Of a DNA stretch of 34,529 bases, positions 1 to 7,277 are shown in pieces; the first letter of the stretch is position 1; the number at the start of each line of letters is the position of its first letter. A model generated the notes under the pieces. The model did not search any database. It saw only the letters and a list, made by a program, of their open reading frames with translations, and was not told the origin of the DNA. The stretch spans positions 9,729-44,257 of the forward strand of contig JAHFUO010000008.1 of assembly GCA_023265015.1 (NCBI GenBank). The letters run 5' to 3'. This DNA is from Acidobacteriota bacterium (GTDB taxonomy: Bacteria; Acidobacteriota; Vicinamibacteria; Vicinamibacterales; UBA2999). The position numbers were made by a program, and so were the translations under genes.

Positions 1-927
1 CATCAGGAGCAGCGCCTTTTGCGTGTGCAGCCGGTTCTCCGCCTGGTCGAACACGATCGACCTCGACGAGTCGAGCACGTCGGAGGTCACCTCTTCGCCG
101 CGATGGGCCGGCAGGCAGTGCATGAACAACGCATGGGGCGCGGCAGTGGCCATCAGGGCGGCGTTGACCTGGTACTCGGCAAAAACCTGTTTCCGCCCGG
201 CCGCTTCCTGCTCGCGGCCCATCGACGTCCAGACGTCCGTGTAGATCGCATCGACGCCGGCGACGGCCTCAGGTGGGCTGGCGAACGCGCGGATCTGCGC
301 GCCGTCGCGCGCCCCTCGCATGGCGTCGTTGACCACGCGGTCGGGCAGCTCGAAGCCGCGCGGCGAGGCGACGTTGAGCGAGATGCCACACATCATCGCG
401 GCATGTGCCAGCGACGTGGCGACGTTGTTCCCGTCGCCGACATAGGCGATGCGGCGGCCACGCAGCGCTCCCCACTGCTCGCGCAGCGTCAGCATGTCGG
501 CCAGCGCCTGGCACGGATGCTGCTCGTCGCTGAGCGCGTTGATGACGTGCAGCCGCGGGGCCGCGGCGGCCATCATCGTAACGTTCTCATGCGCGTACGT
601 GCGCACGACGAGGCCATGGACCCAGCGCTCGAGATTGCGGGCGATATCGTCCAGCGGCTCGCGCGAGCCGTCCGCGAATTCGGACGGGACGTGCAGGGTC
701 TCGGCGCCCAGCTCCTTGACGGCGATCTCGAACGTCGATCGCGTTCGCAGCGACGGCTTCTCGAACAGCAGCGCCACGTACCGGCCGGCCAGCGCCGACG
801 CTGTTGGTGCCTGGCGGCCCAGCCGCCGGTCGGCTTTCAGCTGCTGCGCGAAATCCAGCAGGCGCGTGAAATCCGCGGGAGACAGGTCGAGGACGGAAAG
901 GAAGTCCTTCGCGAGCCTCGTGCCCAC
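1..927 (-). CDS. argF: ornithine carbamoyltransferase, 3' end cut by window edge
   Basis: ArgF transfers the carbamoyl group of carbamoyl phosphate to ornithine, giving citrulline, in the cytoplasm. Reading from 927 the protein shows the carbamoyl-phosphate loop FEKPSLRTRSTFE at about residues 55-67, the ornithine loop SMG (in DVWTSMGRE) and the catalytic HCLPAHRGEEV near residue 270. The SMG loop favours true ornithine rather than N-acetylornithine as substrate, which fits the upstream argJ. About 309 residues are present; the family is usually 305-335, so only a few C-terminal residues are missing. The start is a GTG four bases after the argJ stop; no better in-frame start is visible. It is the last visible gene of the argCBDAJF operon. 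Confidence 0.93.
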   Translation of the reverse strand, partial: MGTRLAKDFLSVLDLSPADFTRLLDFAQQLKADRRLGRQAPTASALAGRYVALLFEKPSLRTRSTFEIAVKELGAETLHVPSEFADGSREPLDDIARNLERWVHGLVVRTYAHENVTMMAAAAPRLHVINALSDEQHPCQALADMLTLREQWGALRGRRIAYVGDGNNVATSLAHAAMMCGISLNVASPRGFELPDRVVNDAMRGARDGAQIRAFASPPEAVAGVDAIYTDVWTSMGREQEAAGRKQVFAEYQVNAALMATAAPHALFMHCLPAHRGEEVTSDVLDSSRSIVFDQAENRLHTQKALLLM

Positions 928-931
928 GCCG

Positions 932-2170
932 CTAGGTTCGGTACTCGCCATTGATCCGGACATATTCGGCGCTCAGGTCGCAGCCCCAGATCGTCGCGGC
1001 CGCGTCGCCCGCGCCGAGGTGTACCTCGATGTCGACCGTGTCGCCTTTGAGAATCTCGGCGGCTTTCGGCGCGGCCTCGTCGTGCGGCAGCCCGTTCTCG
1101 AACAGCAGGATTCCGCCGAGGTGCACCGTGAGGCGGCCGATGTCGAACACCACGCCCGAGCGTCCCGCCGCCGCGACGATACGTCCCCAATTCGGATCCG
1201 CGCCGTGCACCGCCGTCTTCACCAGCGGGGAGTTGGCGATCGTCCGCGCAACCTGCCGCGCATCGTCACCGGTCCGCGCGCGGCGAACCGTGACCGCAAT
1301 CAGCTTGGTCGCCCCCTCGCCGCCCCGGACGATGCCGAGCGCGAGCTCGCGCGACGCGGCGAGGAAGCCTTCGAGCAGGGCGGGATACCGCTCCTCGTCG
1401 ATGACGATCCCGCTCGTGCCGGACGCCATCGCGAACAACGAGTCGTTGGTGGAGCACTCGCCGTCGACCGTGATGGCGTTGAACGTGTCGCGCGCCGATT
1501 CCCTCAGCGCGCGCTGCAGCAGTGCCGGAGTCACGCGCGCATCGGTCGTCAGGAACCCGAGCATCGTGGCCATGTTCGGCTCGATCATCCCGGAGCCCTT
1601 CGCCATCCCACCGACCGCGAACGATCCCCGCGAGGTCTCGACGCGCACGGCGTGTTCCTTCGGGAACGGATCGGTCGTCATGATCGCGCGCGCGGCGTCG
1701 CCGGCGTTGCCATGCGCAAGCGACGAGCACGCCTCGTGGATGCCCGGAACCAGCCGATCCATCTGCAGGCCGACACCAATGACACCGGTCGAGGCGACGA
1801 GGACCTGTTCGGGCTGGCACCCGAGATCCAAGGCGGTTTCGTCCGCCATCCGGGCCGCGTTCGCCAGGCCGTTCGAGCCCGTGCACGCGTTGGCGCAACC
1901 GCTGTTGACGACGATGGCGCATCCCACGCCACCGTTCACCTCGAGATGGCGCTTCGAAACGAGCACCGGCGCGGCCTGGGCCAGGTTGGTGGTGAAGAGC
2001 GCCGCCATCGATGCGAATGTATCCACGGCAAGCACGGCGAGGTCGAGCGCGCCCGCCGTGGCCTTGATGCCGCAGTGCACCGCGGCCGCGCGGAATCCGG
2101 TGGGAGCCGTGATGCCGCCGCTGAGGGGAGTGATGGTGAAGTGCCGGGTCGACGGCATGACGTCAGCCAT
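932..2170 (-). CDS. argJ: glutamate N-acetyltransferase / ornithine acetyltransferase
   Basis: ArgJ moves the acetyl group from N-acetylornithine to glutamate, recycling acetyl in arginine synthesis. The 412-residue protein has the usual length. It carries the self-cleavage region KGSGMIEPNMATML, where Thr202 is the expected nucleophile that becomes the N-terminus of the beta chain. TNLAQAAPV near residue 61 is also typical. The ATG at 2170 overlaps the argA stop by 8 bases; Met5 is a possible alternative start. With a separate argA next door, ArgJ could be mono- or bifunctional; the sequence alone does not decide. The TAG stop lies four bases before the argF start, so the two genes are probably translationally coupled. 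Confidence 0.95.
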   Translation of the reverse strand: MADVMPSTRHFTITPLSGGITAPTGFRAAAVHCGIKATAGALDLAVLAVDTFASMAALFTTNLAQAAPVLVSKRHLEVNGGVGCAIVVNSGCANACTGSNGLANAARMADETALDLGCQPEQVLVASTGVIGVGLQMDRLVPGIHEACSSLAHGNAGDAARAIMTTDPFPKEHAVRVETSRGSFAVGGMAKGSGMIEPNMATMLGFLTTDARVTPALLQRALRESARDTFNAITVDGECSTNDSLFAMASGTSGIVIDEERYPALLEGFLAASRELALGIVRGGEGATKLIAVTVRRARTGDDARQVARTIANSPLVKTAVHGADPNWGRIVAAAGRSGVVFDIGRLTVHLGGILLFENGLPHDEAAPKAAEILKGDTVDIEVHLGAGDAAATIWGCDLSAEYVRINGEYRT

Positions 2171-2759
2171 GCAGCGCCGCCAGCGGGACGCACGAGTGAC
2201 GTGCCCGCTCGAGCGTGCGCACGACGGCGTACTGGCCGCACTGACGGAAGTGCCGGCACGCGTGACAGTCGGTCACGATCTTCTCGGGGAGCCAGACATG
2301 CGGCACGATCGAGAAACCCAGGTGGACGAAATATCCGGGCGAGTGCGTGAACGCGCACAGCGTGTCGAAGCCGGCCGTTGACGCTCGATGGAGCAGCTCG
2401 CCGATCATCCGCCGCCCGGCGCTACGACTGCGCGCCTCGCGGCTGACCACGAGCGAGCGGACTTCGGCCACGGACCGGCTCAGCGGCGCCAGCTCCGCGC
2501 ACGCCAGCACATCGCTGCCCTGGACGGCGACCACGAAGCGATGCGCGTGAACGACGATCTCGCCAAGCTCGCGCGGCAGCAGGTGCCCTTCGGCGAGGTG
2601 CTCCTCGATCAGTCCGTGAATCGCTGCCGCTTCGTCCACGGTTGCGGTGCGGATGGTGATCGACTGGGGATTGGGGATTAGGGATTGGGGATTAAGAACG
2701 TTGTTGCCAATCCCCAATCCCTGATCCCGAATCCCTACAGCTGACACCAGCGGCGTCAT
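2163..2759 (-). CDS. argA: short GNAT-type N-acetylglutamate synthase
   Basis: The protein is predicted to acetylate glutamate from acetyl-CoA, the priming step of arginine synthesis. From about residue 35 it is a single GNAT domain ending in the DCHACRHFRQC cysteine cluster seen in the short stand-alone ArgA type (as in mycobacteria). It lacks the kinase-like domain of E. coli ArgA. Residues 9-34, rich in Asn-Pro-Gln-Ser and Gly, are encoded by facing heptamer repeats and look like an inserted linker. The ATG overlaps the argD stop as ATGA and the stop overlaps argJ, so the frame through the repeat is probably translated. A later start just before the GNAT domain would need a weaker codon. 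Confidence 0.85.
   Translation of the reverse strand: MTPLVSAVGIRDQGLGIGNNVLNPQSLIPNPQSITIRTATVDEAAAIHGLIEEHLAEGHLLPRELGEIVVHAHRFVVAVQGSDVLACAELAPLSRSVAEVRSLVVSREARSRSAGRRMIGELLHRASTAGFDTLCAFTHSPGYFVHLGFSIVPHVWLPEKIVTDCHACRHFRQCGQYAVVRTLERARHSCVPLAALHG
2665..2737. repeat. heptamer inverted repeat inside argA
   Basis: The left arm (2665-2694) is made of GGGGATT and GGGATTA units. The right arm (2707-2737) carries the complement, AATCCCC and AATCCCT units, so the pair could fold into a hairpin. The element sits inside the argA reading frame and adds about 26 codons without a stop. Confidence 0.8.
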
Positions 2760-3970
2760 GCGTGCACCTCCGCTTCGACGGCTGCGAACACGCCATCGAG
2801 GATGTCGACCGCGCGATCGAGATCCGCGGCCTCGATCGTCAGCGGGGGAAGCAGACGAACCACCTTTTCATCGGTGCGATTCACCAGCAGGCCGCGGTCG
2901 CGGGCGGTGTCGACGATCGGCATGGCGTCGATGGCCAGCTGCAGGCCGCGCATCAGCCCGGCGCCGCGTGCCTCGACGATCACCGGGTGCTTCAGCGCGA
3001 GCGTCCGCAGCAGGCGCTCGAAGTGCGCGCCCACGGCCTTCACGTGATCCAGCAGCCCCCTGTCCATCAGCTGCTCGAGGAAGAACGCGGCCGCGCGGCA
3101 GGCCAGGAGGTTGCCGCCATAGGTGCTGCCATGGTCGCCCGGTGAAATCGCCTGCGCGACACGCGCGGACACCAATGTCGCCCCCATCGGAACGCCGCTG
3201 CCGACCGCCTTGCCCACGCTCACGAGATCCGGCTGAAGGCCGAGCGCCTGGAAGTAGAACGGGTACCCCGTGCGGCCGAGGCCGGTCTGCACTTCGTCGG
3301 CGATCAGCAGCGTTCCCGTGCGGGCACATGCGGTGGTGATCGCCTCCGCGAATTCACGCGACATCGGACGAATGCCGCCTTCGCCCTGTATCGGCTCGGC
3401 GATGATCGCGGCCGTGCGCTCCGTCATCGCCGCATCGAGCGCCGCCACGTCGCCGGACTCGACGAACGTCACGGGACCAAGGAGCGGTTCGAACGGCGCG
3501 CGGTAGTGCTCATCGTGCGTCACCGAGAGCGCGCCGAAGGTGCGCCCGCCGAACCCGCGTTCGATGGCTACGAACCCGGTGCGTGTCCTGACGCCCTGCG
3601 TGTACCAGAAGCGCCGGGCGAACTTGAGGCAGCCTTCGACCGCCTCGGCGCCGCTGTTCCCGAAGAACACGCGCGAGAGGCCCGAGAGCTGGGTGAGACG
3701 CGCCGCCACCTCGCCCTGGAGCGGGTGGTAATAGAGGTTCGACGTGTGCAGCAGCGTCGCTGCCTGGTCGGCGATGGCCGCCGCGAGACCCGGGTGCGCG
3801 TGCCCGAGCGACGCCACGCCGATCCCCGATACGAGATCGAGATACTCGCGCCCCTCGACGTCGTACAGACGCGGGCCGCTGCCGCGCACGAAGGCGATCG
3901 GCTGCCGCTTGTACGTCTGCAGAACGTGGCGCGACTCACGCGCCCGGATCTCGTCGAGTGTCGGCTTCAT
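2756..3970 (-). CDS. argD: acetylornithine aminotransferase
   Basis: ArgD is a PLP-dependent aminotransferase that converts N-acetylglutamate semialdehyde to N-acetylornithine; many relatives also act in lysine synthesis. Class III signatures are clear: GNSGAEAVEGCLKFAR near residue 104, IADEVQTGLGRTG with Asp225, and SVGKAVGSGVPMGA with Lys254 as the PLP lysine. The 404-residue length is normal. I chose the ATG at 3970 because it overlaps the argB stop as ATGA, as at other junctions here. An in-frame ATG at 3988 would add six residues and reach further into argB. Confidence 0.95.
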   Translation of the reverse strand: MKPTLDEIRARESRHVLQTYKRQPIAFVRGSGPRLYDVEGREYLDLVSGIGVASLGHAHPGLAAAIADQAATLLHTSNLYYHPLQGEVAARLTQLSGLSRVFFGNSGAEAVEGCLKFARRFWYTQGVRTRTGFVAIERGFGGRTFGALSVTHDEHYRAPFEPLLGPVTFVESGDVAALDAAMTERTAAIIAEPIQGEGGIRPMSREFAEAITTACARTGTLLIADEVQTGLGRTGYPFYFQALGLQPDLVSVGKAVGSGVPMGATLVSARVAQAISPGDHGSTYGGNLLACRAAAFFLEQLMDRGLLDHVKAVGAHFERLLRTLALKHPVIVEARGAGLMRGLQLAIDAMPIVDTARDRGLLVNRTDEKVVRLLPPLTIEAADLDRAVDILDGVFAAVEAEVHA

Positions 3971-4779
3971 GGCACCACCTGTGTGCATCCCGAGAGCGGC
4001 CCCTTTGCCGCCATAAGGGTTTCGAGCGGAACTTCGCGGCCGTTGGCGATAAGGACATCACCAACGCCCTTGCGCAGCGCCTCCCGGCAGGCCTCGAGCT
4101 TCGCCACCATCCCCTTGTTCGCCGTGCCCGCCTTGATCATCCGCGCGGCGCCGCGCGAGTCGAGGCGCGCGATCGTCCGGCCCGCCTCGTCCAGGACGCC
4201 GGACGTGCCGCCCGCGATCACCAGCCGCCGCGCGCCGAGCGTCGATGCAAGATGCGCAGCGAGCGTATCGGCGTTCACGTTCAGCAGCTGGCCGTCGCGC
4301 GTCGCGCCGATGCAGGCCACCACCGGCACGTACCCGCGGCGCAAGAGGTCCATCAGGAGCTGGGGCGATCCGTTGTTGATCGGCGAGCCGACAAGGCCGA
4401 GATCGACCTTGGGTCCAGCGACGCTCGCGACCGGCGCCGACCGCTTCAGCGTCGCGACCGACGCATCGGCTCCCGTCAGGCCGACCGGCCGGGCGCCTGC
4501 CTTTCGGACGGCCGCCACGAGGCGCGTGTTGATCGCGCCCGCCAGGACCGCAACGACGACGTCGAGCGTGCGCGCGTCGGTGACCCGCAGTCCATCAACC
4601 TGCTGTTTCGGGATGCCGGCCGTGGCCAGCGCCGCGTCGATTTCGCGCCCGCCGCCGTGCACGACGACGAGCGAGGTGCGCTGCGCCAGGGCGGCGATGC
4701 CGCCGGCGATCCGCTCGAGATCGGCCGGCTGCTCGAGCAGCTCGCCGCCCAGCTTCAGCACGAGCCGCGGCTTCGTCAT
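3967..4779 (-). CDS. argB: acetylglutamate kinase
   Basis: ArgB phosphorylates N-acetylglutamate with ATP. The 270-residue protein is an amino-acid-kinase fold with KLGGELLEQ at the N-terminus, VVVHGGGREID near residue 38 and a C-terminal region with Asn and Gly motifs typical of the family. The ATG at 4779 shares one base with the argC stop (TGATG), and the stop overlaps argD as ATGA. A longer open frame exists upstream of this ATG, but it runs antisense-like through argC and matches nothing. ArgB is often the feedback-inhibited step when argJ is present; that is family knowledge and not visible here. Confidence 0.95.
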   Translation of the reverse strand: MTKPRLVLKLGGELLEQPADLERIAGGIAALAQRTSLVVVHGGGREIDAALATAGIPKQQVDGLRVTDARTLDVVVAVLAGAINTRLVAAVRKAGARPVGLTGADASVATLKRSAPVASVAGPKVDLGLVGSPINNGSPQLLMDLLRRGYVPVVACIGATRDGQLLNVNADTLAAHLASTLGARRLVIAGGTSGVLDEAGRTIARLDSRGAARMIKAGTANKGMVAKLEACREALRKGVGDVLIANGREVPLETLMAAKGPLSGCTQVVP

Positions 4780-5819
4780 CAGAGCAGTCCCGTCCGCTCG
4801 TCGAGGCCAAGGACGATGTTCAGGTTCTGGACCGCCTGTCCCGCTGCGCCCTTCACCAGGTTGTCGAGCACCACGATCAGCGCGAGCCGGCGGCGGCCCT
4901 CGTCCACCTTCCACCCGATGTCGCAGAAGTTCGTGTGCGCCACATGTTTGATCTCCGGCAGCGCGGCGCCCGTCAGCCGCACGAACGCCGCGTCGCGGTA
5001 CGCCTCTTCCAGCGCATGGGCCACCTGCGCCTCGGTCGTTCCCGGCGCGAGGGTGACGTAGATCGTCTCGAGGATGCCGCGATCGAGCGGCACCAGGTGC
5101 GGCACGAACGTGACGTCGCGCTTCAGCTCCTGCTCGATCTCCGCGTTGTGCCGGTGCGAGAACACGGCGTAGGCGGCGACGCTTCCGTGGTTCTCCGAGA
5201 AATGGGTCCGGTCGCTTGGCGCCTTGCCGGCGCCCGAGATGCCGGACTTCGCATCGACGATGACCGCGCCGTCGATGAGGCCGGCGGCTTCGAGCGGCTC
5301 GAGCGCGAGGAGCGCCGCCGTCGGATAACAGCCCGGGCACGAGACGAGACGCGCGTTCCTGATGGCCGCGGCGTCGTGCTCAGGCAATCCGTACACCGTC
5401 CCGGCAGGCAACGCGGTGGTGGCCGGATACCAGCGCTGACGATCCGCGGCGTCCCGGATGCGGAACGCACCGGAGAGATCGATTACGCGGGCGCCGCGCC
5501 CGACGAGCGTGGGCGCGAGCTCCGCCGAGGCCGCTTCGGGAAGCGCGAGAAAGACGATGTCGGCGGACGAGACCAGCCGGTCGATGTCGAGCGGGGTCAC
5601 CGCCTCGTCCCAGATGCGGGCGAGCGCCGGCAGCGGCCGCGGCGTGCTCGTGGCGCCGGACGACATCGCCGCCGTCAATGTGACCGCCGGGTGGCGCGCC
5701 AGCAGGCGGACGAGCTCCTGGCCGGCATAGCCGGTCGCGCCCGCGACGGCGACGCGCGTGCGGCGCGCCCCGCCGGCGGCGGAGGATTGGGGGGCGGCGT
5801 GCGGGGCGGCGATGGTCAT
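4779..5819 (-). CDS. argC: N-acetyl-gamma-glutamyl-phosphate reductase
   Basis: ArgC reduces N-acetylglutamyl phosphate to the semialdehyde with NADPH. The N-terminal dinucleotide motif is VAVAGATGYAGQEL (about residues 23-36). The catalytic cysteine is Cys164 in SCPGCYPT. At 346 residues the protein is of normal length, with about 20 extra Ala-rich residues at the start. It is the first gene of the leftward arg operon; its ATG lies about 29 bases downstream of a strong -10 box that is overlain by an ARG box, so arginine-dependent repression by the divergently encoded ArgR is expected. Confidence 0.96.
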   Translation of the reverse strand: MTIAAPHAAPQSSAAGGARRTRVAVAGATGYAGQELVRLLARHPAVTLTAAMSSGATSTPRPLPALARIWDEAVTPLDIDRLVSSADIVFLALPEAASAELAPTLVGRGARVIDLSGAFRIRDAADRQRWYPATTALPAGTVYGLPEHDAAAIRNARLVSCPGCYPTAALLALEPLEAAGLIDGAVIVDAKSGISGAGKAPSDRTHFSENHGSVAAYAVFSHRHNAEIEQELKRDVTFVPHLVPLDRGILETIYVTLAPGTTEAQVAHALEEAYRDAAFVRLTGAALPEIKHVAHTNFCDIGWKVDEGRRRLALIVVLDNLVKGAAGQAVQNLNIVLGLDERTGLL

Positions 5820-5841
5820 CGTGGTCGATTACAGACAGGAA

Positions 5842-5875
5842 AGAATATTTATACATTCGGATGCATAAACAGTCA
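5842..5875. promoter_or_regulatory. two ARG boxes (ArgR operator)
   Basis: Against the ARG-box core TGAATWWWWATTCA, AGAATATTTATACA (5842-5855) matches 12 of 14 positions and TGCATAAACAGTCA (5862-5875) matches 11 of 14. Their centres are 20 bases apart, about two helical turns. The first covers the -10 box of the argC promoter; the second covers its spacer and -35 box. ArgR is encoded 45 bases away, so one site could control both divergent operons. Confidence 0.75.
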
Positions 5876-5876
5876 A
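5848..5876 (-). promoter_or_regulatory. sigma70-type promoter of argCBDAJF
   Basis: On the minus strand TTGACT (5876-5871), a 17-base spacer and TATAAA (5853-5848) form a near-consensus promoter ahead of argC. Confidence 0.8.
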
Positions 5877-5892
5877 GGATTCGTGTATGCTG

Positions 5893-5919
5893 TTTTAGGT
5901 TTTGGGTTTTGGGATTTGA
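5893..5919 (+). repeat. TTTTGGG heptamer run before argR
   Basis: About 27 bases of TTTTAGG and TTTTGGG units end directly at the argR ATG, so the repeat fills the place where a ribosome-binding site should be. No other Shine-Dalgarno sequence is visible. Confidence 0.7.
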
Positions 5920-6384
5920 ATGAAGGCTCGCCGCCAGTCGGTCATTCTCGACGTCATCCAGCGCGCGCCGGTGCGGAGCCAGGAGCAGCTGCGCCGCAGC
6001 CTCCGCGCCGCGGGGTTTGACGTCACGCAGGCGACGCTCTCGCGCGACATCCGCGAGCTGGGGCTCATGAAGGGGGGCGCCGACGGCGCCTACCAGCCGC
6101 CCGCGCAGCCGGGGCCGAACGGCCACGCCGCGAAGTCGCTCCTGCAGCGCGGGCTCGGCGAGTACCTGATGCGCGTCGACCGCGTCCAGCAGATGCTCGT
6201 GCTGCGGACCGGCGCGGGGCAGGCGCAGCTTCTCGGCGTGGCACTCGATCGCGCGCGGCTCCCGGAGATCGTCGGCACAATCGCCGGCGACGACACGATC
6301 CTGGTCATCGCGCCCGATGTCCGCCGCGCCCGGGCGCTGGTGAAGCGGCTGGAAGCCATCACCGGAGAGGGACAGACGAGTTGA
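5920..6384 (+). CDS. argR: arginine repressor
   Basis: ArgR is a hexameric, arginine-sensing repressor. The N-terminal winged helix (residues 1-70) includes the recognition signature [14 protein letters not shown]. The C-terminal oligomerisation and arginine-binding domain ends with [14 protein letters not shown], holding the acidic pair that binds arginine in the family. The 154-residue length is standard. The gene diverges from argC across a short region with two ARG boxes and overlaps the next gene by four bases (TTGA), so it probably controls and is co-transcribed with argG(like)-argH. Confidence 0.95.
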   Translation: MKARRQSVILDVIQRAPVRSQEQLRRSLRAAGFDVTQATLSRDIRELGLMKGGADGAYQPPAQPGPNGHAAKSLLQRGLGEYLMRVDRVQQMLVLRTGAGQAQLLGVALDRARLPEIVGTIAGDDTILVIAPDVRRARALVKRLEAITGEGQTS

Positions 6385-7277
6385 CGGCGCGCGCCGCTCG
6401 TAAGGGGAGAATCGTGTTCGCCTGCTCGGGCGGCCCCGGGAATTCCGCGGCGATCCCATGGCTGGCGGCGAAGTTCGGCGCCGAGATCGTCGCCATGACG
6501 CTCGACATTGGTCAGGCGCGCGAGCTCGAGAGCGTCCGTCAGGCCGCCCTGGCCGCCGGCGCGGCGCGTGCCCACGTGCTGGACGTGCGCGACGAGTTTG
6601 CCCGCGACTGCATCCTGGGCTCGCTGCGCGCCGGCGCCGCCGCTGACGATCCGCTTGCGCACGCGCTGGCGCGTCCACTCATCGCGAGGAAGCTGGTGGA
6701 AATTGCCCGAATCGAGGAAGCGACGGCGATCGCCCACGGTGGAGATGACGACGACCACGCGGCGATTGAGGCGGCGGCGCATGCGATCGATCCATCCATC
6801 AGCGTGATACCCGCCTCCGCCGCGCCGGTCTCCGCACACGGCTACATCATCCACAGAACCCTCTGGGGACGGTCGATTGACTGTGGCTTTCGCGAGCCCG
6901 GCGATGAGCTGCCTGAAGAGGTCTACGCGCTGACGGCTCCCGCGACGCGCGCTCCCGACGCACCCGCGCATCTCGAGATCGCCTTCGAGGCGGGCCTGCC
7001 GGTGGCCGTCAACGGCGTGCCGATGCCGCTGACGGAACTCATCGAGAGCGTCACGACGATTGCCGGGAACCACGGCGTCGGCCGGGTCACCAACGCCGCA
7101 TCACGCACCGCGTGCGAGGCGCCCGCCGCTGTCGTGCTGCAGGCCGCGCACGCCGCGCTCGGCACCGCGGCCCGACGCGCCGCCGGCGCCACCGTGCGCA
7201 TGGAGCTCTTCAGGGGGCGGCACACCATCGTGTCGACGACGCTCCCGAAGGCCAGGCGCGCCGCGCACCGCTCATGA
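6381..7277 (+). CDS. shortened, motif-poor argininosuccinate synthase-like protein
   Basis: By position this is argG, and several stretches are plainly ArgG-like: [43 protein letters not shown] and [10 protein letters not shown]. The catalytic parts are altered. The PP-loop SGGLDTS is SGGPGNS (residues 16-22). The AHGCTGKGNDQVRFE block is [13 protein letters not shown]. About 25 residues are missing after VIPAS, and much of the C-terminal region is absent. The protein is 298 residues against about 400 in the family. It starts at a TTG overlapping argR and ends in an ATGA overlap with argH, so it is an intact reading frame and shows no decay. It could be a very divergent enzyme or a non-catalytic paralogue; I give no gene symbol for that reason. 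Confidence 0.8.
   Translation: MTARAARKGRIVFACSGGPGNSAAIPWLAAKFGAEIVAMTLDIGQARELESVRQAALAAGAARAHVLDVRDEFARDCILGSLRAGAAADDPLAHALARPLIARKLVEIARIEEATAIAHGGDDDDHAAIEAAAHAIDPSISVIPASAAPVSAHGYIIHRTLWGRSIDCGFREPGDELPEEVYALTAPATRAPDAPAHLEIAFEAGLPVAVNGVPMPLTELIESVTTIAGNHGVGRVTNAASRTACEAPAAVVLQAAHAALGTAARRAAGATVRMELFRGRHTIVSTTLPKARRAAHRS

Noticed and set aside
1-927. N-acetylornithine or succinylornithine carbamoyltransferase
   Set aside because: The SMG ornithine loop and HCLPAHRGEE motif are present and ArgJ upstream makes free ornithine, so an ordinary ArgF is more likely.
449-2350. Long plus-strand frame of 633 codons (and 951-2381) opposite argF-argJ-argA
   Set aside because: It is the antisense of clearly conserved arg genes in high-GC DNA; its translation is Arg/Ala/Pro-rich with no motif.
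3958-5061. Plus-strand frames opposite argB and argC
   Set aside because: Shadows of argB and argC; no conserved sequence of their own.
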